A stretch of DNA of 64,000 bases from an uncultured Pelagibacteraceae bacterium (GCA_902578255.1 CACHCH010000002.1:53319-117318); one strand, 5' to 3'; counted from the stretch's first letter, positions 10,726-21,822 are shown. Translations and numbers: made by a program. The notes: a model not told the origin generated them from the sequence alone.

Positions 10726-10753
10726 TTGCAATCTCACTTATAGATTGTAATAT
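10726..10753 (+). promoter_or_regulatory. Candidate sigma-70 promoter upstream of leuA
   Basis: A TTGCAA (10726-10731) is followed after 16 bases by TAATAT (10748-10753), which would place a transcript start about 15 bases before the leuA ATG. A second A+T-rich box TATAAAAT at 10762-10769 would instead give an almost leaderless message. The spacer holds a short inverted repeat (CAATCT at 10729-10734 and AGATTG at 10742-10747). Such boxes are common by chance in A+T-rich DNA, so confidence is low. The 106-base gap after ilvC is one of the larger gaps in this region. Confidence 0.3.
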
Positions 10754-10775
10754 GAATCTTCTATAAAATTTAGTT

Positions 10776-12347
10776 ATGAGCAGTAAAGATAGAGTTATAA
10801 TTTTTGATACTACTATGCGAGATGGTGAGCAGTCACCAGGTGCATCAATGAGTTTGGAAGAAAAAATCCAAATAGCAAGAGTATTTGACGAATTAGGCAT
10901 AGACATTATTGAAGCAGGTTTTCCGATTGCATCTCCTGGAGATTTTGAAGCAGTAACAGAAGTTAGTAAGATTTTAAAAAAATCTATTCCCGCAGGATTA
11001 TCTAGACATTCAAAAAAAGATATTGATAGAGCTTATGAAGCTTTAAAACATGCTCCAAGATTTAGAATCCATACATTTATTTCAACAAGTCCTCTTCATA
11101 TGAAGCATAAATTAAATATGTCGTCGGAGGATGTATATGAGTCTATTGGACAGCATGTAGCTTATGCAAGAAAATTTACTGATGATGTTGAATGGTCTTG
11201 TGAAGATGGAACTAGAACAGATATGGATTTCATGTGTAAGACAGTAGAACTTGCTATTAAAAATGGAGCAACAACAATAAATATTCCTGATACAGTTGGT
11301 TATACTATTCCATCTGAGTTTACAAAAATTATTCAAACATTGTTAAACAAAGTTCCTAATGTTGATAAAGCAATTTTGTCTACTCACTGTCATAATGATT
11401 TAGGTTTAGCAGTTGCAAACTCACTAGCAGGAGTTCAGGCAGGTGCTAGACAAATTGAATGTACGATAAATGGTTTAGGTGAAAGAGCTGGAAATGCAGC
11501 ACTAGAAGAAGTTGTGATGGCAATCAAAACGAGGCCTGATTTAATGCCTTACGAAACAGGAATTAATACTACGCTTTTAAGTAAAGCTTCTAAAATTGTA
11601 TCAAACGCAACTGGTTTTCCTGTGCAATACAACAAAGCAATTGTTGGAAAAAATGCTTTTGCTCATGAAGCGGGTATCCATCAAGACGGTATGCTTAAAA
11701 ATAGACAAACTTATGAAATTATGACACCCGAAAGTGTTGGTGTGAAACAAACTTCATTAGTAATGGGTAAACATTCTGGTAGACATGCATTTAAGGACAA
11801 ATTAAATAGTTTAGGGTATCCAGATTTGACTGATGATGTTGTTGGCAATGCGTTTGCTAAGTTTAAAGTCTTAGCAGATAAGAAAAAACATGTTTATGAT
11901 GAAGATATTATTGCGCTTATAGATGATAGTTTAATTATTGATAATAAAGTTAACGCAATTAGTCTTAAATCTCTAAAAGTTTTTGCTGGAACGGGTGAAC
12001 CTCAAAGAGCAGAAATGACTTTGGATGTATATGGTGATGTTAAAAAAGCATCAGAAACTGGAGATGGTCCAGTTGATGCAATTTTCAAATGTATTAAAAC
12101 ATTATTTCCACATGATGTTAATTTGCAATTGTATCAAGTGCATGCTGTAACTGAGGGAACAGATGCCCAAGCTACAGTAAGCGTTAAAATAGAGGAAAAA
12201 GGAAAAACTACAGTTGGACAGGCTGCTGATACTGACACACTGGTAGCATCAGCAAATGCATATATTAATTCATTAAATAAAATGATTATTAAACGAGATA
12301 AAACAGCTCCAATGGAGCAAGAAAGTCAAAAGGTAAGAGGTATATAA
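10776..12347 (+). CDS. leuA: 2-isopropylmalate synthase LeuA
   Basis: Condenses acetyl-CoA with 2-oxoisovalerate in the first committed step of leucine synthesis. The HMGL-type TIM barrel opens with FDTTMRDGEQSPG (residues 10-22), which includes the metal-binding Asp and the catalytic Arg. STHCHNDLGLAVANS carries the metal-binding His pair. The C-terminal LeuA dimer domain (about 390-510) is the leucine-feedback region. The 523 aa length is full. No strong ribosome-binding site precedes the ATG. The stop codon is followed at the very next base by mreB, so leucine synthesis and cell-shape genes may share a message. Confidence 0.96.
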   Translation: MSSKDRVIIFDTTMRDGEQSPGASMSLEEKIQIARVFDELGIDIIEAGFPIASPGDFEAVTEVSKILKKSIPAGLSRHSKKDIDRAYEALKHAPRFRIHTFISTSPLHMKHKLNMSSEDVYESIGQHVAYARKFTDDVEWSCEDGTRTDMDFMCKTVELAIKNGATTINIPDTVGYTIPSEFTKIIQTLLNKVPNVDKAILSTHCHNDLGLAVANSLAGVQAGARQIECTINGLGERAGNAALEEVVMAIKTRPDLMPYETGINTTLLSKASKIVSNATGFPVQYNKAIVGKNAFAHEAGIHQDGMLKNRQTYEIMTPESVGVKQTSLVMGKHSGRHAFKDKLNSLGYPDLTDDVVGNAFAKFKVLADKKKHVYDEDIIALIDDSLIIDNKVNAISLKSLKVFAGTGEPQRAEMTLDVYGDVKKASETGDGPVDAIFKCIKTLFPHDVNLQLYQVHAVTEGTDAQATVSVKIEEKGKTTVGQAADTDTLVASANAYINSLNKMIIKRDKTAPMEQESQKVRGI

Positions 12348-13382
<1,035 letters not shown>

Positions 13383-13387
13383 AAAAG

Positions 13388-14236
13388 ATGGCTACAGGCA
13401 GAGACGATTTTGTAATTGCCTTAAGATCAGCTTTTTTAAAAAAAAAAGATAAACAAAAATTTTCATTATTTAGTCTAATTTTATTATCAATAATTGTAAT
13501 TATTTTAAGTAACATAAATTTCAAACCTGTTCAGCTTGTAAAGATTGGCATTAATGAAATTATTTATAGATCTTCATATATAGTTTCGAAGCCTGAGAAT
13601 TATATTGAGAAATTAAATCTTAAGATCAAAAATCATTTAAATATTAATGAAAATCTTGAAGATGTAAAATCAGAATTAGAAAATCTAAAACAAGAAAAAA
13701 TAACAAACACCTTTTTAAAATCAGAAAATGAAAAATTGAGAAATCTGATTAATGAAAATATAAATTCTGATGAAATATTGGCAAAAGTTTTAATTGATCG
13801 AGAAAGTCCTTTCCTAAAATCTATTATTTTGAATAAAGGAACAAAAGATAATGTAGAAATGGGGATGGCCGTAATTGATGGTGTTTATCTTGTAGGTCAA
13901 ATAATTGAAGTTAATTACTCAAATTCTAGAGCATTATTGCTATCTGATCTTAATAGCAAAATACCTTCAGTTTTAGTTCCACAAAATATTCAAGCAGTAG
14001 TTTCAGGCACTGGTAAGGGTTACGGAATAATTGAACATACTAAAGATGATATTGGTGAAGATTTAAATAAAATAGAATCAATAATTTATACTTCAGGCCT
14101 TGGAGGTATTTTTAAACCTGGGATACCTATTGGAAGAATTTACAAAGATTCAGAAAATAAGATAGATTTTTATTCTGATTTTACACAATTAGACTTTATT
14201 AAAATAACTTCATTTAATATTGGAGATAAAAATTAA
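13388..14236 (+). CDS. mreC: MreC, rod-shape-determining periplasmic protein
   Basis: Bitopic inner-membrane protein that links MreB filaments to the wall enzymes. One membrane segment lies at about residues 25-44. A coiled coil follows at about 75-115 (ENLEDVKSELENLKQEK), and then the MreC beta domain, including ILNKGTKDNVEMGMAV. At 282 aa it is typical. It starts 5 bases after mreB and its TAA overlaps the mreD ATG by one base (TAATG). Confidence 0.93.
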   Translation: MATGRDDFVIALRSAFLKKKDKQKFSLFSLILLSIIVIILSNINFKPVQLVKIGINEIIYRSSYIVSKPENYIEKLNLKIKNHLNINENLEDVKSELENLKQEKITNTFLKSENEKLRNLINENINSDEILAKVLIDRESPFLKSIILNKGTKDNVEMGMAVIDGVYLVGQIIEVNYSNSRALLLSDLNSKIPSVLVPQNIQAVVSGTGKGYGIIEHTKDDIGEDLNKIESIIYTSGLGGIFKPGIPIGRIYKDSENKIDFYSDFTQLDFIKITSFNIGDKN

Positions 14237-14754
14237 TGTCATCTCTAAACAAAAGTACTTTTTTTAGAGTATTCTTATCTTATTTGCCGTTAGTAATTTT
14301 ATTTATTTCGGTATTTAATGAGTTTGATTTTAATTATCTAAAAATTGAAAATTTTTCTTTTAATTTTGTTTACATTCTAATTTTTTATTGGACTTTAAGA
14401 AATCCTGATAGTCTAGGATATTTTTCTATATTTTTGGCAGGAATTATAAATGATGTTGTTATAGGTATTCCTATAGGAATTAGTAGCTTATGTTATTTAA
14501 TTTTATGCGCAGTCACAGCATATATAAGAAATATTACCTTAAGCCCAGACTTTGTAAAAGACTGGTTTTCTTTTTTATTTACAATGATCTTAATAAATTC
14601 GATTCAAGTAACAATATTAGATTTAATATTTTTATTAGAAATTAATTACATGAATTATGTAGTCAACACTGGATTTACATTTTTGTTTTATCCAATATTT
14701 TTTGTAATTTTTAACATTTTAAGTAAAACTATTTTACAAAAGAAACATGATTAA
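14236..14754 (+). CDS. mreD: MreD, rod-shape-determining membrane protein
   Basis: A 172-residue polytopic inner-membrane protein with about five hydrophobic segments. Sequence conservation is low, as usual for MreD, but the GxxxGI-type core (FLAGIINDVVIGIPIG, about residues 68-83), the size and the position between mreC and the PBP2 gene support the call. It overlaps mreC by 1 base and mrdA by 8 bases, which suggests translational coupling across the operon. Confidence 0.88.
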   Translation: MSSLNKSTFFRVFLSYLPLVILFISVFNEFDFNYLKIENFSFNFVYILIFYWTLRNPDSLGYFSIFLAGIINDVVIGIPIGISSLCYLILCAVTAYIRNITLSPDFVKDWFSFLFTMILINSIQVTILDLIFLLEINYMNYVVNTGFTFLFYPIFFVIFNILSKTILQKKHD

Positions 14755-16651
14755 ACAGAACTTAGGTATTAGAAAATCAGATGTAATAAATAGAAGAATG
14801 TTCATTATTGGTACTGCAAAAATAGTTGTACTTATAGGAATTGTTGCTCGACTATTTTCACTACAAATCAATGAAAATAAAAAATATCTTACACTCTCTG
14901 ATAAAAATAGAATTAGAGAATGGAAACTTCCACCAACAAGAGGAAATATTGTTGACTATTTTGGAAATATAATTGCAGGGAATTTAAAAGTTTATCAGTT
15001 ACATATTATACCTGAGCAAGTTGAAAATTTTAATTATCTTTTGATGAGATTAAAAACACTTTTAAATTTAAGTGAGAAAAAAATTCAGAAAATAGTAAAA
15101 TTAAAAAATAAATTAAAACCTTGGGACAGTATAATTGTATCTGAGAATTTAAGTTGGAGCCAATTTTTAAAAGTTAATAATTATTTATATGATTTAGTTG
15201 GGGCAAAGCCTGTAATGACAATTTCTAGAAATTATCCATTTAGTGAAATGTATACTCATGTTTTAGGTTATGTGAGTCAACCAAATGAAGAAGAAATACT
15301 AGAAAATGAAATAGTAAAAGAAAGATTTGTACCTGGTATGAAAATTGGAAAATTAGGACTAGAAAAAACACTTGAAAAACAACTAATTGGAACCAATGCA
15401 ATTCAAAGATATGAAGTCAACGCTTATGGCAAAAGAATAAATCAACTCGAATATCAAAAAGGACAACAAGGGAGCAAAATAAGATTAACTGTAGATACAG
15501 AAGTTCAAAAACTTTCTTCTAAATTACTCTCAAATAAAGCAGGATCTATAAGTGTTATGGATATTTATACAGGTGATATTATAGCAATGTATTCATCACC
15601 TTCTTATAATCCAAATTTGTTTTTGTTTGGTATTAGCCAAGATGAATGGCAACTAATTAGAAATAATCCATTAAAACCTTTAATTAACAAAACTCTTTCA
15701 GGGCTTTATTCTCCAGGATCAACTATAAAGCCCATAGTCGCCCTTTCTGCTTTGGAAAATAATATTATCAATACAAATTTCAAAGTTAAATGCACGGGTA
15801 AAACAGAATTATATGGTCAGACTTTTCATTGTTGGAAGGAAAAAGGACATGGTTTTGTAAGTTTAAAAAATGCGATGAAACAGTCTTGTGATACTTATTT
15901 TTATGAAATTGCAAGATTGTTAGGAGTTGATCGATTAAATGTAACAGCTAAAAAATTTGGTTTAGGTGAAAAAGTACTAGGAGAATACTTTGATAATGAA
16001 AAAAAAGGCTTATTCCCAAACACTAGTTGGAAAAAAAATAATCTTGGAGGAGGATGGGTATTAGGTGAGACATTAATTACAGGAATTGGACAAGGATACA
16101 TTCAAACTACACCTCTACAATTATGTTTAATGACTGCCCAAATTGCAAATGGTGGATATAAAATTAAACCAAAAATTATAGTAAATGATGATCCGTTAAG
16201 TTTAGAAGAAGCAAAAAAATCAATGGAACTTCAGTTATTGCAAAAACCCAACACGAGATTATTTAATAATCCAAAAAATATTAAAATAATTCAAGAAGCA
16301 ATGTTTAGTTCTACAAATGAGCAATTTGGCACTTCTTATAGATCTAGACTTGATGATCCAAAATATCAATTTGCAGGTAAAACTGGAACTGCTCAAGTTA
16401 AAAGAATAAGTAAAAGAGAAAGAGAACTTGATCTAGAATTAGAACAAATACCTTATAAAGACAGAGATCATGCACTTTATGTTGCTTATGGTCCATATAA
16501 AGATCCAAGATATGCATTAAGTATAATTGTTGAACACGGTGGTTCAGGTAGTAAAGCTGCTGCTCCGATGGCAAAAGAATTGTTTAAATTAATAATTGAT
16601 AGGGACGAACTTAGAGACAAACAATCTAACTTCGAAAATATAAATATCTAA
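14747..16651 (+). CDS. mrdA: Penicillin-binding protein 2 (class B transpeptidase)
   Basis: Cross-links new peptidoglycan in the elongation machinery. An N-terminal membrane segment (about residues 18-38) anchors the protein. The pedestal domain spans about 50-240. The transpeptidase domain has the active-site Ser325 in the SxxK motif STIK, the SCD motif of the SxN type, and the KTG box within AGKTGTAQ. At 634 aa it is a normal class B PBP. It overlaps mreD by 8 bases and rodA by 1 base, the usual PBP2-RodA pairing. Confidence 0.95.
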   Translation: MIKQNLGIRKSDVINRRMFIIGTAKIVVLIGIVARLFSLQINENKKYLTLSDKNRIREWKLPPTRGNIVDYFGNIIAGNLKVYQLHIIPEQVENFNYLLMRLKTLLNLSEKKIQKIVKLKNKLKPWDSIIVSENLSWSQFLKVNNYLYDLVGAKPVMTISRNYPFSEMYTHVLGYVSQPNEEEILENEIVKERFVPGMKIGKLGLEKTLEKQLIGTNAIQRYEVNAYGKRINQLEYQKGQQGSKIRLTVDTEVQKLSSKLLSNKAGSISVMDIYTGDIIAMYSSPSYNPNLFLFGISQDEWQLIRNNPLKPLINKTLSGLYSPGSTIKPIVALSALENNIINTNFKVKCTGKTELYGQTFHCWKEKGHGFVSLKNAMKQSCDTYFYEIARLLGVDRLNVTAKKFGLGEKVLGEYFDNEKKGLFPNTSWKKNNLGGGWVLGETLITGIGQGYIQTTPLQLCLMTAQIANGGYKIKPKIIVNDDPLSLEEAKKSMELQLLQKPNTRLFNNPKNIKIIQEAMFSSTNEQFGTSYRSRLDDPKYQFAGKTGTAQVKRISKRERELDLELEQIPYKDRDHALYVAYGPYKDPRYALSIIVEHGGSGSKAAAPMAKELFKLIIDRDELRDKQSNFENINI

Positions 16652-17775
16652 TGTATCAAAGAGATAGATTAAATTCAGAACTTTCATTTTTTCAAAAAAT
16701 AAAAGAAATAGATTATACATTGTTGATTTGTATTATTTTATTATCAGTAATAAGCTTACTAGTGATGTACTCTACAGATGGTGGAGAAATACTTTATCAT
16801 ACCAAAAGTCATTTTAGTAAATTAGTAGTTTTTTTTCCTATGATGTTATTCATTGCATTTTTCAACATTAAATATTGGCATACTTTTGCATATATATTTT
16901 ACTTCCTAATTATTCTTTTATTATTATATGTTTCTTTTTTTGGTTTAAAAGCATCCGGCTCACAAAGATGGATGGATTTGTATTTATTTGTTCTCCAGCC
17001 ATCAGAGTTAATGAAAATTGCTATTATTCTATGTCTTGCAAAATACTATCATCGAGTAAAAATTGAAAATGTAAATACTCTAACAAGTATCATGCTGGTT
17101 TTATCAATTATAACAATACCAATTATATTTGTTATCTCTCAACCTGATCTTGGAACATCAGTTTTAATTGCTTTGAGCGGTTTAATAATTTTGTGGTTAG
17201 GTGGAGTGAGGGTTAAATATTTTGTCTATTCACTTATAACCTTCCTAATATCCCTTCCTTTTATAATATCTTTTTTAAAACCTTACCAAAAACTAAGAAT
17301 ATTAACATTTTTAGATCCAGACAGAGATCCTCTTGGGGCAGGCTATCAAATTATCCAATCTAAAATTGCAATAGGATCTGGTGGGCTAGATGGTAAGGGA
17401 TATTTAAAAGGTACGCAAAGTTATCTAGATTTTTTACCAGAAAAACATACTGACTTTATTTTTACTTTATTTTCTGAGGAATTTGGTTTTATCGGATCTG
17501 TTGGTCTTTTAATTCTTTACACAATAATAATATTAAGAATTATTCGTATTGGAGCTATATCAAGAAGTAATTTTTCTAAATTATTCTGCTTTGGTTTTGC
17601 TTTTTCAATTTTTATTTATATCTTTGTAAACTTATCAATGGTTTTAGGCTTACTACCTATAGTCGGTTCTCCACTACCCATTATGTCGTACGGGGGCTCT
17701 TCAATGTTAGCTACTATGATAGGCTTTGGTATTGTTTTAAGTGCCAAAATTAATCATAAACAAATAATTGCCTAG
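16651..17775 (+). CDS. rodA: RodA, SEDS-family peptidoglycan glycosyltransferase
   Basis: Polymerises lipid II into glycan strands as partner of PBP2. The protein is polytopic with about ten membrane segments. The catalytic-loop region and the conserved blocks QPSELMKIA (about residue 115), QPDLGTSVLIAL, LPEKHTDFIF and the C-terminal LPIMSYGGSSMLA are those of RodA. Length 374 aa. The mrdA TAA and rodA ATG share a base. The 67 bases after it, before the next gene, contain no clear terminator. Confidence 0.95.
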   Translation: MYQRDRLNSELSFFQKIKEIDYTLLICIILLSVISLLVMYSTDGGEILYHTKSHFSKLVVFFPMMLFIAFFNIKYWHTFAYIFYFLIILLLLYVSFFGLKASGSQRWMDLYLFVLQPSELMKIAIILCLAKYYHRVKIENVNTLTSIMLVLSIITIPIIFVISQPDLGTSVLIALSGLIILWLGGVRVKYFVYSLITFLISLPFIISFLKPYQKLRILTFLDPDRDPLGAGYQIIQSKIAIGSGGLDGKGYLKGTQSYLDFLPEKHTDFIFTLFSEEFGFIGSVGLLILYTIIILRIIRIGAISRSNFSKLFCFGFAFSIFIYIFVNLSMVLGLLPIVGSPLPIMSYGGSSMLATMIGFGIVLSAKINHKQIIA

Positions 17776-17842
17776 TAAGATATATTTCAAACAAGCATAA
17801 TTTGTCACTCTCAAAATATATTTTTTGATTGTATAACGAACC

Positions 17843-19084
17843 ATGAGCAAGAATATTAAAGTTGGAATAGTAGGTGCTGGCATCCAGGGTGTTTCCAATG
17901 CTTTATTTTTGCAAAAAAAAGGTTTTAATGTAACTATCTTTGACAGAGATAATCCTGGAGCGCAAGCTGCATCTTATGGAAACGCAGGACATTTTTCTCC
18001 ATACGCTTCAGTACCAATTAATAGACCTGATGTATTAACAGATGTGCCTGCAATGCTTATGAGTTCATCTGGTCCATTAGCGTTAAAATGGAACTATGTT
18101 CCAAAAATGATTCCATGGTTTTTAAAATTTATTATGAACTCAACAACTAATAAAATGATGCATACAGCAAAAAATATGCATCAAATTTTAGAATTGGCTT
18201 TACCAGCATATGATGAATTGTTTGATGAAATAGATTTAGAAGGTTTAGTTGAGAACAAAGGAATTTTATATATTTGGAATGATCAAAATTTAAAAAGCAG
18301 AGAACTTGAAATTAAAGTAAGAGAGGAATTGGGTGTCAAGCAGCAATTAGTTAATAGAGATGAAATTCATGATCTAGAACCAAATATAAAACCTATTTAT
18401 CATGCTGGAGTTTATTATCCTTATGCAAGACATGCGCGTAATCCAAAAAAAATTCTTTTAAAGTTATTTGATTTATTTTTAACAAAAGGGGGTAAATTTA
18501 ACAAAGTTAATATCAATGATATTAATTTTGATAACGAAAAACCTATTTTTAAAACTGAAACTCAAAGTTATATCTTTGATAAGGCAGTTATTGCATGTGG
18601 TGCATTTTCAAAAAAATTAACCGACAACTTTGGTGAAAAAATACCGTTGGATACTGAAAGAGGATATCATGTTCATTTTAAAAATTGTGATCATTTACTA
18701 AATAGACCGGTGATATTTTCAAATCGAGGTTTTGGAATAACACCGATGGAACAAGGTTTAAGAGTAGTAGGAACTGTAGAGTTTGGAGGTTTGGATAATC
18801 CTTTATCAAAATCAAGAGTAAAAAATTTAATCAACAATGCAAAATATATGCTGGGAGACCTACCTGAGCATGAGGATGAGTGGTTAGGTTTTAGACCAAC
18901 ACTCCCAGACTTCTTACCAGTTATGGGTCCATCTAAAAATTATAAAAATATATATTATTGTTTTGGACACCATCATTTAGGATGGACTTTAGGCCCAATA
19001 TCTGGGAAGATCCTTTCAGGTATGATAGCAAACGAAAATACTAATTTAGATTTAAAACCATATAGTTCTCTTAGATTTAATTAA
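17843..19084 (+). CDS. DadA-type FAD-dependent D-amino-acid dehydrogenase
   Basis: Oxidises an amino acid, probably a D-amino acid, to the 2-oxo acid and passes electrons to the respiratory chain. The FAD Rossmann motif is at the N-terminus (VGIVGAGIQGVSNA), with a GxG fingerprint and acidic strand end near residue 33. YGNAGHFSPYA (about 45-55) is the conserved DadA block. The C-terminal FRPTLPDFLPVMGPS and GHHHLGWTLGP blocks close the FAD site. Length 413 aa is typical. It is followed by a DMT exporter, a D-2-hydroxyacid dehydrogenase, an HDAC-like hydrolase and msrB, all closely spaced. Substrate identity is not shown; hydroxyproline or another cyclic amino acid are alternatives. Confidence 0.85.
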   Translation: MSKNIKVGIVGAGIQGVSNALFLQKKGFNVTIFDRDNPGAQAASYGNAGHFSPYASVPINRPDVLTDVPAMLMSSSGPLALKWNYVPKMIPWFLKFIMNSTTNKMMHTAKNMHQILELALPAYDELFDEIDLEGLVENKGILYIWNDQNLKSRELEIKVREELGVKQQLVNRDEIHDLEPNIKPIYHAGVYYPYARHARNPKKILLKLFDLFLTKGGKFNKVNINDINFDNEKPIFKTETQSYIFDKAVIACGAFSKKLTDNFGEKIPLDTERGYHVHFKNCDHLLNRPVIFSNRGFGITPMEQGLRVVGTVEFGGLDNPLSKSRVKNLINNAKYMLGDLPEHEDEWLGFRPTLPDFLPVMGPSKNYKNIYYCFGHHHLGWTLGPISGKILSGMIANENTNLDLKPYSSLRFN

Positions 19085-19981
19085 GTGAGCCAAAATTTAA
19101 AAGCTTACTTAATGTTGGTTTGTGCCACATTGTTTTGGGCAGGTAATTTTAATATAGGAAAGTTTGCTTTTATAGAAAATATATCTCCATTTACCCTTGC
19201 ATTTTTAAGATGGCTTCTAGTTTGGATAATACTAATGCCTTTTACTTATAAAGAAATTTTAAGTTTAAAAAAAATAATAATGAAAAATTTTAAATTGTTA
19301 CTTTTGTTAGGACTTAGTAGCGTTTTTTTGTTTACAGCACTTACTTACAAAGCACTAAATTATACACAAGTAATAAATGCATCACTATTTAATACAGCTA
19401 TACCAGCTACAATTATTCTGGTTTGTTTTTTGCTTAAAATAGAAAAAACAAATATTTTTCAGTTATCTGGTCTGTTAATTTCAACCTTAGGAATTTTAGT
19501 AATCATTACTAAACTCGATTTAGATATCTTACTTTCGCTAGCTTTTAATACAGGAGATTTATTTATGGTTGCTGCAATTATTTCCTGGGGGGTTTACTCT
19601 GCATTTTTAAAAAAAAGGAACTTTGAAATATCTCTCTTAGCACTTGTTCAAATTATTTGTACTTTTGGATTACTAATGCTTGCACCTGCTTTTTTGATTG
19701 AATTAAATCAAGGCAATTCAATAAATGTAAATTTAAATCTAATTTATATTTTGCTTTATGTAGCAATTTTTCCAAGCATTGGATCTTATTATTGTTGGGC
19801 TGGAGCAGTATCAATTATAGGGCCAAATAGATCAGGAATATTTTTATCATTAATCCCTTTATTTAGCACTATTTTTGCAATGATATTTTTTGATGAGAAA
19901 TTTTTATTTTATCATTTAATTGGAACCATTTTAATTATATTAGGTTTGTTTTTATCAAACAAAAAATTAATAAATGCTTAA
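19085..19981 (+). CDS. EamA/DMT-family transporter
   Basis: Inner-membrane transporter with ten predicted membrane segments in two repeated EamA halves (about residues 5-140 and 150-295). The first half has FAFIENISPFTLAFLRW and the second GPNRSGIFLSLIPLFS, both common in this family. It begins with GTG at the base after the dadA-like stop, and overlaps the next gene by 8 bases. An alternative ATG lies at codon 10. Members export amino acids or metabolites; the cargo here is unknown but is likely tied to the surrounding amino- and hydroxy-acid enzymes. Confidence 0.85.
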   Translation: MSQNLKAYLMLVCATLFWAGNFNIGKFAFIENISPFTLAFLRWLLVWIILMPFTYKEILSLKKIIMKNFKLLLLLGLSSVFLFTALTYKALNYTQVINASLFNTAIPATIILVCFLLKIEKTNIFQLSGLLISTLGILVIITKLDLDILLSLAFNTGDLFMVAAIISWGVYSAFLKKRNFEISLLALVQIICTFGLLMLAPAFLIELNQGNSINVNLNLIYILLYVAIFPSIGSYYCWAGAVSIIGPNRSGIFLSLIPLFSTIFAMIFFDEKFLFYHLIGTILIILGLFLSNKKLINA

Positions 19982-20924
19982 AGTTGCTATTTTAGATGAT
20001 TACCAAAATGTTGCACAACAGTTTGTTGATTTAGAAAAACTGTCTGGAAAATATGAGTTTAAAGTTTTTAGCGAGCCTTTTGTGGATGAGGCTGATGCTA
20101 TAGAGCAACTGTTAGATTTTGAGGCATTGCTTATAATGAGGGAAAGAACACCCATTACTAAAAATTTAATTGAAAATTTAGATCGTTTAAAATTTGTTAT
20201 CACTAGTGGATTAAGAAATAAATCAATTGATTTAGATACTGCAAAAAAAAGAAATATAATTGTCTGTGGTACAGACATTAATAAAAACCCAACTCCCGAG
20301 TTAACCTGGGCGCTAATATTAGGATTAGCTAGAAATTTTAAAGAGGAATTTGACAACATGTATCAAGGATACTGGCAAACAACAGTGGGTGTTGAATTAA
20401 AAGGTAAAATTTTAGGTTTAATTGGTTTAGGTAGAGTCGGATCGCAGGTTGCAAAAATTGGAAAAGCTTTTGGCATGCAAGTTATGGCATGGAGTGAAAA
20501 CTTAAATCTAGATACTTGTAAAGAACTAGATGTTCTTCCATGTAGTAAAGAGGATTTAATAAAAAATTCAGATTTTCTATCTATCCATGTTCAGGGTGGT
20601 GAAAGATATAAAGATTGCATCACAATTAAAGAATTTGATAATATGAAAAAAACATCATTTATTATTAATACTTCAAGAGGAGAAATTATTAATGAAGATG
20701 ATTTAATTATTGCATTATCAACTAATGTAATTGCAGGTGCAGGTATTGATGTGTATGAGAAAGAACCATTACCTGAAAATAATAAATTAAGATTTTTACC
20801 TAACGCATTGTTAACCCCACACATAGGCTATGTTACTGCAGAAAATTATAGTATTTTTTTCAGTCAAATGATTGAGGGCTTAGAAGCCTGTGTTAATGGT
20901 AAGCCAATAAGAGTGCTAGAATAA
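19974..20924 (+). CDS. D-2-hydroxyacid dehydrogenase (NAD-dependent)
   Basis: Reduces a 2-oxo acid to a D-2-hydroxy acid or the reverse. The Rossmann motif is GLIGLGRVGSQVAKI near residues 145-160. Catalytic Arg is in NTSRGEIINE, the Glu is in YEKEPLP, and the catalytic His is in LLTPHIGYVT. Length 316 aa is usual. It overlaps the upstream transporter by 8 bases and is followed 2 bases later by the HDAC-like gene. It could handle the 2-oxo acid made by the DadA-type enzyme. It resembles phosphoglycerate dehydrogenase only in fold and lacks the ACT domain. Confidence 0.88.
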   Translation: MLKVAILDDYQNVAQQFVDLEKLSGKYEFKVFSEPFVDEADAIEQLLDFEALLIMRERTPITKNLIENLDRLKFVITSGLRNKSIDLDTAKKRNIIVCGTDINKNPTPELTWALILGLARNFKEEFDNMYQGYWQTTVGVELKGKILGLIGLGRVGSQVAKIGKAFGMQVMAWSENLNLDTCKELDVLPCSKEDLIKNSDFLSIHVQGGERYKDCITIKEFDNMKKTSFIINTSRGEIINEDDLIIALSTNVIAGAGIDVYEKEPLPENNKLRFLPNALLTPHIGYVTAENYSIFFSQMIEGLEACVNGKPIRVLE

Positions 20925-20926
20925 AA

Positions 20927-21820
20927 ATGGAACTTCCAGTTGTTAATCATGAGGATTATTTTGCAAAAATTGGAGATGATCATAAATTTCCAATTAATAA
21001 GTTTGGGGAATTAGCTAAATACTTAATTAAAAATAGAATAGTAGGAGAGTTTCATAGGCCTTATGCTTGCTCCGTTGAGACTTTGAATTACGCACACTCT
21101 AAAGAATATATTTTAGATATTAAAAATAAAACATTAAGTAAAGATGCAGTAAAGAAAATAGGATTTCCATTAGTAGATAGCGTGGTGCAAAGATCACTCG
21201 TAGCAACTGGTGGTACAGTTCTTGCTTCAAAACTTGCTATTAATTATGGAATAGCTTGTAACACTGCAGGAGGCAGTCATCATGCAAATTATAATGGTGG
21301 GGCTGGTTATTGCGTGTTCAATGATGTTGCCGTTGCAGCTCATTATTTGATTAATAGAGGTCTTGCTAATAAAATTCTTATAGTCGATTTAGATGTGCAC
21401 CAAGGTAATGGTAATTCAGACATTTTTAAAGAAAACAGAAATGTATACACGTTTAGCATGCATTCAAAGACAAATTATCCAGCAAAAAAATCAATAAGTG
21501 ATTTAGATGTTGAGCTAGAAGATAATTTGGAGGATCAAAGTTATATAAAAACATTAAAACATTATTTAACAGAGTTAAATGAAGAGAATTTTGATTATGT
21601 TTTTTACATTGCAGGAGTAGATATTCATTTTAACGACAGATTAGGAAAATTAAAAATTACGGATGATGGAATAAGAATGAGAGATGAATTAGTTGTTGAG
21701 AATTTTTTTTCTAAAAGAATACCAATTTGTGGAGTTTTGGGGGGTGGATACAACAAAGACTTCAATAAACTGGTAGAATTGCATTCAATGTTACATCAAT
21801 CTTGTGCTAAATATATTTAA
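20927..21820 (+). CDS. Histone-deacetylase-fold zinc amidohydrolase
   Basis: Class I HDAC/AcuC-type hydrolase that removes acetyl or similar acyl groups from amines. The active-site His pair is His118-His119 (GGSHHA). Zinc ligands fit Asp156 and His158 (DLDVHQGNG) and Asp232 (GVDIHFND). The transition-state Tyr is Tyr275 in GGGYNKD. All expected catalytic residues are therefore present. Length 297 aa is short but complete. Bacterial relatives include acetylpolyamine deacetylases and acetoin-utilisation AcuC. No DNA-packaging histone substrate is implied. It sits in an operon with amino-acid oxidation genes and msrB. Confidence 0.88.
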   Translation: MELPVVNHEDYFAKIGDDHKFPINKFGELAKYLIKNRIVGEFHRPYACSVETLNYAHSKEYILDIKNKTLSKDAVKKIGFPLVDSVVQRSLVATGGTVLASKLAINYGIACNTAGGSHHANYNGGAGYCVFNDVAVAAHYLINRGLANKILIVDLDVHQGNGNSDIFKENRNVYTFSMHSKTNYPAKKSISDLDVELEDNLEDQSYIKTLKHYLTELNEENFDYVFYIAGVDIHFNDRLGKLKITDDGIRMRDELVVENFFSKRIPICGVLGGGYNKDFNKLVELHSMLHQSCAKYI

Positions 21821-21822
21821 TC

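Noticed and set aside
17776..17842. Possible terminator after rodA
   Set aside because: The A/T-only repeats have no G+C stem and no proper hairpin with a T-run.
20000..20359. Open frame of 119 codons on the minus strand
   Set aside because: It is antisense to the conserved D-2-hydroxyacid dehydrogenase gene and has no family features or ribosome-binding site.
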